Source: a bacterium (GTDB lineage Bacteria > Chloroflexota > Dormibacteria > UBA8260 > Bog-877). Taken from it: a stretch of DNA of 46,014 nt. A program made the translations under genes and the position numbers. This document shows positions 19,544 to 27,701 of the stretch, in pieces. A model generated the notes under the pieces. It was not told the origin of the DNA and ran no database searches. It saw nothing but the letters and a program-made list of their open reading frames with translations. How positions within the stretch are numbered: position 1 is the stretch's first letter; the number at the start of each line of letters is the position of its first letter. The stretch is from positions 1 to 46,014 of the forward strand of contig JAKAVU010000001.1 of assembly GCA_021817185.1 (NCBI GenBank), written 5' to 3'.

Positions 19544-20253
19544 CAGCCCGAGCGCGCCGCTGGCTGGCGGCGCGCGTACAACGCCCGCTCGCCGGCTTGG
19601 TAGGTGAGACTCGTACTACCCGTCGGCCCTCCTCCCCGGAGGGGGGCGAGGGGTACTCCTTCACGCCGTGGCCGTGGGAGGCCCCAATGGCCTCCCAGGA
19701 GCCGGCGCCGAGCCTGCGACAGGCGTTGCTGAAGGGTTCGGGGATCTGCCTGACTCGCTGGCAGGCTGGGCCCGGGAGCTGGCAGGTCGAGGCGAGGGCC
19801 GACGCGTGGGACACCCTCCAGCACTTCACCTTGGAGTCGCTGGACCGCCTCGATGCGATGGCAGAGCTCCTGGGTGGCGGGTCCCCAAAGCCGCTGGTAG
19901 ATGCGCTCAACGTGCTGGTGAGCGTGGCCGGCGAGGTCGCAACGCCCATCCGAGCCGCGCGCATTCTTGGCTGCATCCGGGCTGAGGCCAGAGCCCTGGC
20001 GGGTGTAGCCCCGTCCCCGGACCGCTTGGTGCCGCGGGTCCTGGTCGAGATGCTCGATCCCGATCCTCTGACCGCCGCCCAGGCCGCCCAAAGCGGCGTC
20101 ATCCACGTGGCCTCAGCGCTCGGGATCGGGCCTCTGGCTGAGATCAGAAGGTGGCAGGATGAAGTGCTCATTCTGGCCACGCCGTGGCGTCCAGCGCCTC
20201 CAGACCTGGCCCCCTTGGTCGATCCTCTCCTCGCGCGGCGGGAGGTGAAGTAG
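19540..20253 (+). CDS. Hypothetical protein of the conjugation operon
   Basis: A 237-residue protein read from GTG 19540 (4-base overlap with the small gene upstream); ATG 19687 is an alternative that would remove an Arg/Pro-rich N terminus. The remaining part is helical and soluble-looking (TLESLDRLDAMAELLGG, then ALNVLVSVAGEVATPIRAAR), without signal peptide or cysteine motif. It directly precedes the channel gene by 2 bases, so it is probably part of the transfer apparatus. Family unknown. Confidence 0.6.
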   Translation: MTARARRWLAARVQRPLAGLVGETRTTRRPSSPEGGEGYSFTPWPWEAPMASQEPAPSLRQALLKGSGICLTRWQAGPGSWQVEARADAWDTLQHFTLESLDRLDAMAELLGGGSPKPLVDALNVLVSVAGEVATPIRAARILGCIRAEARALAGVAPSPDRLVPRVLVEMLDPDPLTAAQAAQSGVIHVASALGIGPLAEIRRWQDEVLILATPWRPAPPDLAPLVDPLLARREVK

Positions 20254-20255
20254 CC

Positions 20256-21902
20256 GTGTTCTCCTGGCTCGGGACGCTCGGCAAGATCGTGGGCGGCCTC
20301 GGCCACCTGGTCGCCAATCCCCTGGCAGCGGTCTGGTCGTGGTTCTTCAACACGTTCATCGGGAACCCCACCAACCCGAACAGCCCGCTCGGCTTCCTCT
20401 TCCAGACGCTGACCGGGCAGATCGACCCAACCCGGGTCAGCGCCGTCCCTCACATGTACGCGATCATGGCTCCGATGGCGCTGGGGGCGGTGAGTATCGC
20501 CACTGCGGCTCGCTACTTCAAGCTCATGAAGGACGATCAGGTCGCCCCCAGCATGGCGCTGTACGACGTGATGCCGCGCTACCTGATCCTCGCCCTGCTG
20601 CTCGCGCCCGGGACCAACATCGCGTACCACCTTTACGGATACTTGGTCGACTCCATCACCCAGATCGGGGGAGCGGTCACGGTGGGACTGCTGAGCACCT
20701 TCACGTTGGGCCACATGGCCGGCACCCTCGCGAGCGCCTTCGAGACCGACGTTCTCACCGCGGTGGCCAGCTTCGTCACCGGGGCCGCAATACCGATGGT
20801 GAGCCTGGTTGTGGTTTTCGGAGTCGGGATGCTCTGCCTCGTCCTGTACCTCGTCGTCTTGATGGTGGCAAGATCGGTGATCTTGATCTTCGGCTTGGTC
20901 TTCATGCCGATCGCGCTCCCGATAGCGGCCTACGACACCCACAACGCCTTCTTCCGCTGGTGGCTGGGGACGGTGCTGGGCGCGATGGTGGCCCAGATCA
21001 TCGGCGGCGCCGGGTTTGCGATCACGCTGTCCGTGGCGATCTCGACCCCGGGCTCGGGCCCGCTGAAGATCATCTCCGCACTCCTTCTGATGGACGCCGG
21101 CCTCATGTTCACCACCAAGGCGGTGAAGGCGGCCGAGGGCGGCGCGGTGGGCGGGGCAGGCATGGGAATCGGAGGCCTGGTGGAGGTGCTGGCGCTGTCT
21201 CCGCGCGCCGCGCGCAACCTCGTGGGGAACGCGCCTTTGTCGTCTGGCTCCTTCACCCGCCGGCCGGTGGGCGCGGCAGGGTCCGGCCCCGACGGGGGCT
21301 CGTGGGGCCAGGGTGGCGGCAACGGCGGCAACGGCGGAGGCGGCTGGGGAGCGGGTCCCCGGGGGCTGGCCAAGGGCTTTCTCTTCCCGCGCCATAACGT
21401 CTCCGCCGACGTGGTGGGGACCGTGATGGCCAGCGTCGTCGGGGCCGAGAAGGGCCTGGTCCACCCGGCGGAGGGTGAGAAAAGAAGCCACAGCCTGGTC
21501 TTGGGAGCCCGGCAGGGAGCACGAATGGCCCTCGGCCGCGGGCTGGCCAGCGACTCTGCCGCGCAGTTCGGGGCCGGGACCATCGCGGGGCGGCACCAGG
21601 AGGCCGAGTTCAACCAAAGGCTCAACTCGATCCAAGCGGAGGTCGCCCCGCGCCTTTCCCCGGATCAGCTCCAAGACTTTCACACCGACCGCGCGCAGCT
21701 GCACAGCTGGGTGACCGAGCAGAACCTCGCGAACGATCAGAGCCGCTGGCACCCGGGGCGGGTGGGCGCGACCTCGGCCCTGACCCACCCGCAGCGCCTG
21801 GAGCTCGACCAAAGGATCGACCAGCTCCGCCGGAACTACAAAGCCTTGGGTGATCGCCCCCGTCGAGACGAGCCGCCGCCGACCAGTCCGGACGGCCAGT
21901 AG
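20256..21902 (+). CDS. TrbL/VirB6-like conjugation channel protein
   Basis: The 548-residue protein has about six to eight hydrophobic segments in residues 1-310 (for example ILALLLAPGTNIAYHLYGYL, MVSLVVVFGVGMLCLVLYLV and ILIFGLVFMPIALPIAA followed by YDTHNAFFRWWLG), then a Gly-rich linker and a long hydrophilic C-terminal tail. This is the layout of TrbL/VirB6 inner-membrane channel proteins of type IV secretion. The GTG start has an excellent GGAGGTGA 7 bases upstream. The neighbouring coupling protein gene supports a conjugation role. The family call rests on topology and context. Confidence 0.65.
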   Translation: MFSWLGTLGKIVGGLGHLVANPLAAVWSWFFNTFIGNPTNPNSPLGFLFQTLTGQIDPTRVSAVPHMYAIMAPMALGAVSIATAARYFKLMKDDQVAPSMALYDVMPRYLILALLLAPGTNIAYHLYGYLVDSITQIGGAVTVGLLSTFTLGHMAGTLASAFETDVLTAVASFVTGAAIPMVSLVVVFGVGMLCLVLYLVVLMVARSVILIFGLVFMPIALPIAAYDTHNAFFRWWLGTVLGAMVAQIIGGAGFAITLSVAISTPGSGPLKIISALLLMDAGLMFTTKAVKAAEGGAVGGAGMGIGGLVEVLALSPRAARNLVGNAPLSSGSFTRRPVGAAGSGPDGGSWGQGGGNGGNGGGGWGAGPRGLAKGFLFPRHNVSADVVGTVMASVVGAEKGLVHPAEGEKRSHSLVLGARQGARMALGRGLASDSAAQFGAGTIAGRHQEAEFNQRLNSIQAEVAPRLSPDQLQDFHTDRAQLHSWVTEQNLANDQSRWHPGRVGATSALTHPQRLELDQRIDQLRRNYKALGDRPRRDEPPPTSPDGQ

Positions 21903-21915
21903 AGCCGGGGCAAGA

Positions 21916-21934
21916 TGTCACGGATATGTCGTTC
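21916..21934 (+). repeat. Repeat motif TGTC-CGGAT-TGTCG, copy 2
   Basis: TGTCACGGATATGTCGTTC, 22 bases before the HNH gene start; partner of the copy at 17095. A CATAGT -10 candidate follows at 21944-21949, only 6 bases before the ATG at 21956, so the copy may be an operator of a leaderless promoter. Confidence 0.5.
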
Positions 21935-21955
21935 CTGGCGGGCCATAGTGTGACC

Positions 21956-22471
21956 ATGCACGATGGCCTGCGCCTCCCACTGACGTTGATTCCGACCTCG
22001 ATGGCCGCAGTCAACGTGCGCTCGGCGCTGCCGCAGCACTGGGACGAGATCCGCCATCAGGTGTACATGCCGCATCGCTGCGAGGCGTGCGGCGGCGACA
22101 ACCATGATCGCCCCTGGGAGGCCCATGAGTACTGGGGATACGAGGGCAACAGGCAGGTGCTGACGCACATTGCCTGCCTCTGCGACATGTGCCACTCAAC
22201 TACGCACCTGGGCCGGACGCGCACGGTGTCGGGCTCGGACGAGGTGGCGCGCGACGCGCTCTCCCGGCTCGCCCGCCTGAACGGCTGGAGCCTCCCCGAC
22301 GCGGCCGAGTACGCCCGTAGTGAGCTGGCGCTCTGCAAGGAGCGTTCCCGCCGCCAGTGGCGGCTCGACCTCTCGCTCCTAGAGCGCGAGTATCGGATCG
22401 CAGTCCCGCCGGAGCTGGGCGGCCCAGCCCGTGGCGGCTTGCTCCGCCGCTTGCTGGGGGCCGCCCGATGA
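21956..22471 (+). CDS. HNH-type zinc-binding protein
   Basis: A 171-residue protein with the pattern WDEIRHQVYMPHRCEACGG, then WEAHEYWGY and CLCDMCHSTTHLGR: CxxC, an H-E-x-W segment and CxxCHxxxHLG, as in HNH endonucleases of the treble-clef type. The element encodes a second protein with the same core at 36439. The first His position reads 'EAHEYW', compatible with catalysis, but nuclease activity is not proven. ATG 21956 is preferred (leaderless-looking CATAGT upstream); ATG 21926 would add 10 residues. It ends in ATGA overlap with the next gene. Confidence 0.65.
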   Translation: MHDGLRLPLTLIPTSMAAVNVRSALPQHWDEIRHQVYMPHRCEACGGDNHDRPWEAHEYWGYEGNRQVLTHIACLCDMCHSTTHLGRTRTVSGSDEVARDALSRLARLNGWSLPDAAEYARSELALCKERSRRQWRLDLSLLEREYRIAVPPELGGPARGGLLRRLLGAAR

Positions 22472-22941
22472 GGCCCCGGCCCCCGCGCAGCATGGGCGGC
22501 GCCCGCCACTCCGGCACGTTCGACCTTGGGATTGTGATGGCCCTGGCGGCCGTCCTATGGGAGTTGGGCTGGGTCGTCCTGTCTCTCGCTGGAGCCGACC
22601 CCCGCGGCCAGCTCCCGCAGGCCTTTGGTCGAGTGTGGGCCGCCATCGGCCGGACCCTCAGCCAGCCGAACCACCCGAGCCCCAACTGGCCCCAGATCCT
22701 CTGGGACCTGGGGCATCCCGTCTCGCCAGTGGCGGTCGTCCTGGTGGTGGTGGGGTTGGCGACAGCTGGCGCCGTGGTGGTCCGCCTCGTCCGCCGCGTC
22801 CTGGGGTTCAGCTCGGTGGGCGGTGGCCGCCGTGGCGGTGGCGGCGGGGGAGGCCCGTCGGGTGGTCAACCCGCCCCGACCGTAGACAAGTCCCTCGACG
22901 AGTGGCTGGCCGGGGTGGCGGCCGGCGAGGACGACCAATGA
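22468..22941 (+). CDS. Small membrane protein with two helices
   Basis: This 157-residue protein has two predicted membrane helices (VMALAAVLWELGWVVLSLAG and VAVVLVVVGLATAGAVVVRL), a Gly-rich linker and an acidic C terminus (LDEWLAGVAAGEDDQ). It is coupled by ATGA to the HNH gene before it. It may be a small inner-membrane component of the transfer channel or of the coupling complex; no family recognised. Confidence 0.65.
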   Translation: MRPRPPRSMGGARHSGTFDLGIVMALAAVLWELGWVVLSLAGADPRGQLPQAFGRVWAAIGRTLSQPNHPSPNWPQILWDLGHPVSPVAVVLVVVGLATAGAVVVRLVRRVLGFSSVGGGRRGGGGGGGPSGGQPAPTVDKSLDEWLAGVAAGEDDQ

Positions 22942-22958
22942 AGCGTGGAGGGCATGAC

Positions 22959-23357
22959 ATGCGATACGTCTTGCGTTTTTCCGTCGGGCTCCTGGCTGGA
23001 GCCGCGCTGCTGGTGGCGGGATGCGGTCAGGCCGTCTCGCCGCCGCCCAAGAGCACGCTCCACCTGAGCGCCAGCCCGGTTCGGACGGGATCGAACGGCG
23101 AGCACATCGTGGTGCTCACGTCGATGGGCCAGCAAGTCGGCAAGACCTACACGCTGACCCCCTCGGGCGCGCCCTTCCATCGGCTGGGCGTCCCGTTCCT
23201 GGGCACTCGCGAGCGTACCGGCTGGACCGTCGAGTACACAGAAGAGGGCGTTTCGGGCCAGACCAGATTCGTCTTGAGCGGCCCGGTGCCGGCCTTGGCC
23301 GGTCCCGGGCCAAGCGCCTCGCCGCCTAGGTCGAACACCGTGGTGGTGACGTGGTAG
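22959..23357 (+). CDS. Predicted lipoprotein
   Basis: The 132-residue product has a lipoprotein signal (RYVLRFSVGLLAGAALLVAG then Cys) and a beta-rich domain rich in Ser, Gly and Thr. ATG 22959 has GGAGGG 6 bases upstream; ATG 22938, which overlaps the upstream stop (ATGA), would add 7 residues. Its end overlaps the GTG start of the coupling-protein gene by 7 bases. It could be an outer-face component of the transfer machinery, by position only. Confidence 0.65.
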   Translation: MRYVLRFSVGLLAGAALLVAGCGQAVSPPPKSTLHLSASPVRTGSNGEHIVVLTSMGQQVGKTYTLTPSGAPFHRLGVPFLGTRERTGWTVEYTEEGVSGQTRFVLSGPVPALAGPGPSASPPRSNTVVVTW

Positions 23358-24943
23358 ACGGGGCCCTGAAACGGTTGCGCAACCGTTTCACCCCGGTGCC
23401 AGAGGGCGAGGTCGCGCTGCCTCCGCCCGAGTGGGCCCGGAGCGGGATCTATCTCGGGATGGATGCCTCGGCCCGCTTCCTGACCGACGGCATGCCCGTC
23501 CGGCGGGGCGACTGGTGGCGCGACGCGATCCTGGGCGGCCAACGCGTGGTCAATGGCGTGGACGTGACCGAGGCTACGGCCATCATCGTCGGCGGCCCGG
23601 GCGGAGGCCACAAGAGCGCAGGGTGGATGGCCGGAGTGATCGCCCAGTGGGGCAAGCGCGGTCCCATAGTCTGCCTCTCTACCAAGCCTGACCAGGTGCT
23701 GTGGACGGGCCCATTACGCGAGCGCGTGGGCAAGGTCATGGTCCTGGATTGGCCCGGCAAGCAGGCGGCGACTCTGCCGTACCAGCGCGTCAGGTGGGAC
23801 CCCCTCTCCGGCTGCGAGGATGCCGGAGTCGCCAAGGACCGCATCACCTCGATGATGGAAACGGCCCTGATGGGCGGCGCGAAGGGAGATCCGTTCTGGG
23901 AGAAGAACGGGGTGGCTGTGGTGACCGCCTACGCAACCGCAGCGGCCGTGAAGGGAGCCGGAGTGGAGCAGGTCATGGCGTGGCTGGACCGCGACGAACT
24001 GGCTGAGCCCCAGAGGGTGCTCAAGAGCCATGGGTCCCGTGCCCGGTTCGGTAGCCGGCTAGCCACACTCGGCGGCAAAGCTGACGAAACTCGAGAAGGG
24101 GTGCTGGCGATGGCCCGGCTGGTGTTCGAGGCCTGCGAAGATCCTGCCGTCCTCGACGGCTGCACGCCAGACCTGATGGAGCCCGCGTTTGACATCGACC
24201 AGTTCCTCAACTCCAGTGACACCCTGTACATCCTCGACAAGGGGGGCAAGAGTACGGTCTCGGTCTTGGCCCCCCTGACCGTTGCCCTACTCAACGCCAT
24301 TCTTGAGAAGGCGGAGGCCAAGGCCGACGCGACTCCCGCTGGGCCAGGCCGCCTCGCCGGAAGGCTCGAGCGGAATTTGCTCGTGCTCGTCGATGAGGCG
24401 GCGGCGATTAGCCCACTCCCAAACCTCGTGCAGGTCCTCAGCCAGGCCCGTGGACGCGGCATAGTGGTCGGCGTCGCAGTCCAGAGCTACTCCCAACTCC
24501 GGGAGCGCTGGACCGACGCCGGCGCGCGCGCCATCATGGACACGGCCGCGTACCGCCTCATTGGCGCCGGCCTCCAGGACATGGACTTCCTGACGGACAT
24601 CAGCAAGTCGCTCGGAGAGAAGCAGGTTTGGCGTCCGAGCGTGGGGTCGCAATCTGGCGGCTCCGGCTCGGCCCCCCACAAGGGCAAGAGCGAGTCGCAC
24701 ACGCTGGTCGAGACCCCGAACTTCAAGGCGTCGGCGCTCGCTGCGCTCCCGGAGGGGAAGGCAATGCTCCTCGGGCGCGAGGGAGCTCGCCCAGTCCAGC
24801 TCCCCGCGCTGCCGTCTCGGCTGGAGGCGATGGAGCGGGCAGAACAGCGGGCCGCCCAGCAGACCGAAGCCGACCTCCGCGCCGCTCTTGCCGCTCCCCG
24901 TGCCGCTCCCTCGCGGTGGGAACGGCTGCGGTACCGGCTGTGA
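23351..24943 (+). CDS. Conjugation coupling protein (VirD4/TraG-like ATPase)
   Basis: The 530-residue protein matches the soluble part of type IV coupling proteins, which bring the relaxase-DNA complex to the channel. It has a nucleotide-binding start (ATAIIVGGPGGGHKSAG, residues 75-91), STKPD after strand 2, Walker B LLVLVDEAA (343-351), and the TraM-recognition style segment VQVLSQARGRGIVVGVAVQS. Walker A is unusual: the Gly before the Lys is His (GGGHKS). No N-terminal membrane helices are present, so it may be recruited by another membrane protein such as the two-helix protein just upstream. GTG start. Confidence 0.8.
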   Translation: MVDGALKRLRNRFTPVPEGEVALPPPEWARSGIYLGMDASARFLTDGMPVRRGDWWRDAILGGQRVVNGVDVTEATAIIVGGPGGGHKSAGWMAGVIAQWGKRGPIVCLSTKPDQVLWTGPLRERVGKVMVLDWPGKQAATLPYQRVRWDPLSGCEDAGVAKDRITSMMETALMGGAKGDPFWEKNGVAVVTAYATAAAVKGAGVEQVMAWLDRDELAEPQRVLKSHGSRARFGSRLATLGGKADETREGVLAMARLVFEACEDPAVLDGCTPDLMEPAFDIDQFLNSSDTLYILDKGGKSTVSVLAPLTVALLNAILEKAEAKADATPAGPGRLAGRLERNLLVLVDEAAAISPLPNLVQVLSQARGRGIVVGVAVQSYSQLRERWTDAGARAIMDTAAYRLIGAGLQDMDFLTDISKSLGEKQVWRPSVGSQSGGSGSAPHKGKSESHTLVETPNFKASALAALPEGKAMLLGREGARPVQLPALPSRLEAMERAEQRAAQQTEADLRAALAAPRAAPSRWERLRYRL

Positions 24944-25023
24944 GCCAGCCTGCCGTCCGCCTGGACGCCCTGGAGGCCGAGGTCGCGGCCCCGGGCGGCC
25001 CGACGGCGGGGGAAGCGCCATGA
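24940..25023 (+). CDS. Possible 27-residue coupled micro-ORF
   Basis: GTG at 24940 overlaps the coupling-protein stop (GTGA) and its stop overlaps the ATG of the next gene (ATGA), giving an unbroken chain of 4-base overlaps. The product (SQPAVRLDALEAEVAAPGGP core) is too short to classify. It may simply keep ribosomes moving to the next gene. Confidence 0.35.
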   Translation: MSQPAVRLDALEAEVAAPGGPTAGEAP

Positions 25024-25298
25024 TCGCCGACCCCGAGGTCCGAGCGCCCAGCCCCAGTCCTGCTCCCGCCACAGAGGCCCTTGTAGTGCGGGACGAAACC
25101 CGACCGAAGCGATGCGCCGTCTGCGGAGCGCCGCTTGGGCCAGGGAGCGGCCACGGTCGCCCCCGGCGGACCTGCTCCCCCGCCTGCCGGAAGGCGGCCC
25201 AGCGGAGGCGCGATAGGGGACTGCCCGAGTCCTCGCCCCTCGCCGGCCGGCGGGGCCGACGCCCCTTGGCGGGCCTCTTGGCGGACAGGTCCTCGTGA
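25020..25298 (+). CDS. Small FCS-like zinc-finger protein
   Basis: The 92-residue protein carries one zinc finger: CAVCGAPLGPG, then TCSPACRKAAQRRRDRG, a CxxC...CxxxC pattern like those in the larger HNH protein at 36439. The tail is basic. It is coupled at both ends (ATGA in, GTGA out). Likely nucleic-acid binding; exact role unknown. Confidence 0.6.
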   Translation: MIADPEVRAPSPSPAPATEALVVRDETRPKRCAVCGAPLGPGSGHGRPRRTCSPACRKAAQRRRDRGLPESSPLAGRRGRRPLAGLLADRSS

Positions 25299-25567
25299 CC
25301 GTGAGCGCCCCCCGCCCGAGCGACGGCGAGCTGGCGCTCCTGCAGGAGGCGCGGGACGCGGCTTGTGCCCGCCGGGAAGTCTGGTGGGCTGCGCAGTGCG
25401 GGAGCCTTGGCCGCGAGCCCCGGGAGGTGGCCGGCACTCCCCGGGCGCAAGAGCTGGAGGCGGCAGCCGACCTGGCGGAGCGCCGGTACCGGGCCGCATG
25501 CCGGAGGCGGTGGCCCAATCGTCGTGGGAGCCGCCGCCCAGTGACGCCGTGGCTGCCGGGCCTGTGA
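25295..25567 (+). CDS. Hypothetical 90-residue helical protein
   Basis: GTG 25295 overlaps the previous stop (GTGA). The product is helical and charged (SDGELALLQEARDAACARR; LEAAADLAERRYRAACRRR), possibly a short coiled coil, without recognisable domain. It is the last gene of the unbroken overlap chain; the next gene has its own ribosome-binding site 70 bases later. Confidence 0.5.
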   Translation: MTVSAPRPSDGELALLQEARDAACARREVWWAAQCGSLGREPREVAGTPRAQELEAAADLAERRYRAACRRRWPNRRGSRRPVTPWLPGL

Positions 25568-25647
25568 TGGCGCAGTCACCCATGGTGCAAATGTGCTAGG
25601 CACTCCCGCCGACACCGCCGCGAGCAAGCCCAAGGAGGAGCCGAGCC

Positions 25648-26289
25648 ATGGATGAGGGCGACAGCGCCCCGGACGTGGAGGTGGCCCCGGACGTGGAAAG
25701 AGCCGCGCCTCCGGCTCGGCCAGCCCAACCCCCGTGGTCGCCCTGGTGCGACCTGCCGCCTTCCTCGCGCCCGTTCGCCGAGCGGACCCTCATGGACTGG
25801 GTGGAGCACGTGTTCCGCTCTGGCTGGCCGGAGCCTGCCGAGGCCGTGAAGCCCTGCTGGCCGCACCACGCGGACGCCGTGGCGAGTCTCCGCGGCCTGA
25901 AGGCGCGGCTGGACGCTGCCTTCTCCCCCCCGGTCAAGGGTGGGGAGATCGGGGCCGCCCCGGTCTCCCGGACGATGGACTGGGACCTGGAGCTGGAGCG
26001 GGCCGTGCCCCGCTGGAAGGACAGCTTCCGCCCGTGCCCCGGCCCGGACGGGGCTTGCTCTCGGAGCAAGCCTCCCTCCTACGCGGAGCTGGCCGCGCCT
26101 CGGGCCGCCGCCGAGACCGACCAAGCCGCCGAGGGCGCCTGGGGCGAGGTGCCGCCGGACCTTCCGCCGCCTATGGAGCCCTGGGAGGTGGCGAGGGGCA
26201 TCGCCGAGCGGCAGGCGGCCGCCTCAAAGGAAAAGGGTGGGACGGTAGCCGGCTCCCCGGACGTTTCCGGCCTGGCGGAGTCCTGGTAG
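25648..26289 (+). CDS. DUF4913-like accessory protein
   Basis: The 213-residue protein has a strong AAGGAGG site 9 bases before the ATG. The segment RTLMDWVEHVFRSGWPEPAE, then CWPHHADAVASLRGLKARLD, resembles DUF4913, a family found on actinobacterial conjugative plasmids and ICEs ('W..WVE..L..Y' then 'WC..W..H.EAV.RL..LW'). The N and C termini are Pro/Ala-rich and probably disordered. Function is unknown; the family call is by pattern memory. Confidence 0.5.
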   Translation: MDEGDSAPDVEVAPDVERAAPPARPAQPPWSPWCDLPPSSRPFAERTLMDWVEHVFRSGWPEPAEAVKPCWPHHADAVASLRGLKARLDAAFSPPVKGGEIGAAPVSRTMDWDLELERAVPRWKDSFRPCPGPDGACSRSKPPSYAELAAPRAAAETDQAAEGAWGEVPPDLPPPMEPWEVARGIAERQAAASKEKGGTVAGSPDVSGLAESW

Positions 26290-26537
26290 GGACAGAGGCC
26301 GGGACCAAAGCGGAGCCCTTCGACGATTGCGAAATGGGCTTGGCGATCACACGAATCATAGCGCCGAGCGACCAAGCGTGGGGCTGTTTGACCTACTCCC
26401 TGCATCGCCTCCTCCTGCCCCTTCTCCCGAATCCAGGCCAGAGGAGGAGGATCTGCTCCGCTCGCTCGGCTACGGAATGCCGTCTACAGCAGTCCGCCCG
26501 CTTGCTCACAGAAGTGAGACATTGCCTTCCATGTTGA

Positions 26538-27701
26538 CTACGCCATGACCCGCAGAGCATCGCTCGGGGCGAGTGAAGCGGCCCGAGCCGCAGGGTACAC
26601 GGAGGCGAGGCAGGCCACCACCAAGGCTATGCCCACACCCAGGAGCGCCACCGGAACTGGTAAGTTTGGGGGCACTTGCTGGTGGAGGGCCCCGATCACC
26701 GTCACCCAGAGGCCGATCAGGATCCCCACCACACTGCCGCCGAGCGCCACGAACACGGCCTCGCTCACGAACATCGCTGCGATCCCGGGCTTTGTGGCAC
26801 CGAGGGCACGGCGGATCCCGATCTCCGGGCGCCGCTCGACAACGGCCACGAGAAGGGTATTCATGATGCCAAGGCCAGACACCAGCACTGCCACCAGGGA
26901 GAGGCCGAGGAAGAGGCCCTGGAAAGCGGTGGCGGCGTCTGCCGCCGCCAGCAGGGCAGAGCTGTCCTCCTGTACCTGCAAGCCTAACGTCCCCGAAGGA
27001 TCGACGGTGGGGACGAGCAGGCTGGCGACCGTCGAGGCGTAGGACAGCGGGACACGCACGCAGATGGTGTCCAGGGATCCGCGATAGCCCATGCTGTGCT
27101 TGGCGTATGCCTCGGGGACGAATAGCGAGAGTTCGGAGTCGGTCTGCGTGGGGGTGGGGCTGAGAATGCCCACCACCGTCACCGCCTGGCCATTGGCCCA
27201 GACAGGGATGGGCAGCTGCCGGCTGCCGATGCCCAGCGCCTGGGCTGCCTGGGATCCGATCACGGCCTCTGGCAAGTCCAGGCCGCTGCTGACTCCCCGG
27301 CCAGCGACCACCCGGGTGCCCGTGGCGCTGGCGATCGGACCGGTGAAGGCAACTATGGAAATACCGCTCTGCCCCGGGACGAACTGTGTCTGCTGGACCG
27401 ACCCGGGCAGGGTGAAGCTTCCCGCCACGGCCTGGACCGTGGGGATGCGCCGGACCATGGCGAGGACCTGTGGCGCCATGAGGACGGGGGAGCCTGTGGA
27501 CGACACTGTCCCGGACACCGTGAGGATGTCCCCCAAGCTGTCCAGCTGCCCCAGCAGGCTGTTTTGAATGGTCGCCGAGACTCCGAGCACGCCCACGATG
27601 GCCCCTACTCCCACCGCCACTCCCAGGCCGGAGAGGATGGCCCTCCCCGGTCTAACGGAAAGGGCCCAGAACGTCCGCGCCAGGAGATCGCGGAGTGTCA
27701 T
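26538..27701 (-). CDS. MacB-like ABC exporter permease (FtsX fold)
   Basis: The 387-residue permease has one N-terminal helix (AILSGLGVAVGVGAIVGVLG), a periplasm/cell-surface-like MacB_PCD domain, and three C-terminal FtsX helices with the RRPEIGIRRALGA loop. It would form an exporter with the ATPase (4-base overlap upstream) and the membrane-fusion-like protein. In Gram-positive bacteria such complexes export peptides, antibiotics or lipids; MacB-like genes next to 'CMxxHG' lipoproteins are common in Actinobacteria. It ends the reverse-strand operon and is convergent to the conjugation block. Confidence 0.92.
   Translation of the reverse strand: MTLRDLLARTFWALSVRPGRAILSGLGVAVGVGAIVGVLGVSATIQNSLLGQLDSLGDILTVSGTVSSTGSPVLMAPQVLAMVRRIPTVQAVAGSFTLPGSVQQTQFVPGQSGISIVAFTGPIASATGTRVVAGRGVSSGLDLPEAVIGSQAAQALGIGSRQLPIPVWANGQAVTVVGILSPTPTQTDSELSLFVPEAYAKHSMGYRGSLDTICVRVPLSYASTVASLLVPTVDPSGTLGLQVQEDSSALLAAADAATAFQGLFLGLSLVAVLVSGLGIMNTLLVAVVERRPEIGIRRALGATKPGIAAMFVSEAVFVALGGSVVGILIGLWVTVIGALHQQVPPNLPVPVALLGVGIALVVACLASVYPAARAASLAPSDALRVMA

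Noticed and set aside
21300..21350. Gly-rich repeats as a CRISPR or minisatellite
   Set aside because: They are GGC codon runs of a flexible linker in the channel protein; no spacer-repeat pattern exists anywhere in the window.
19479..21812. Long open frame of 777 codons on the reverse strand
   Set aside because: It is antisense to the channel and neighbour genes, has no ribosome-binding site and reads as low-complexity Arg/Gly/His-rich protein, as expected from high-GC shadow frames.
24287..25633. Reverse open frame of 448 codons
   Set aside because: Antisense to the coupling protein and zinc-finger genes, which have clear motifs and coupled starts; the reverse product has no recognisable domain.
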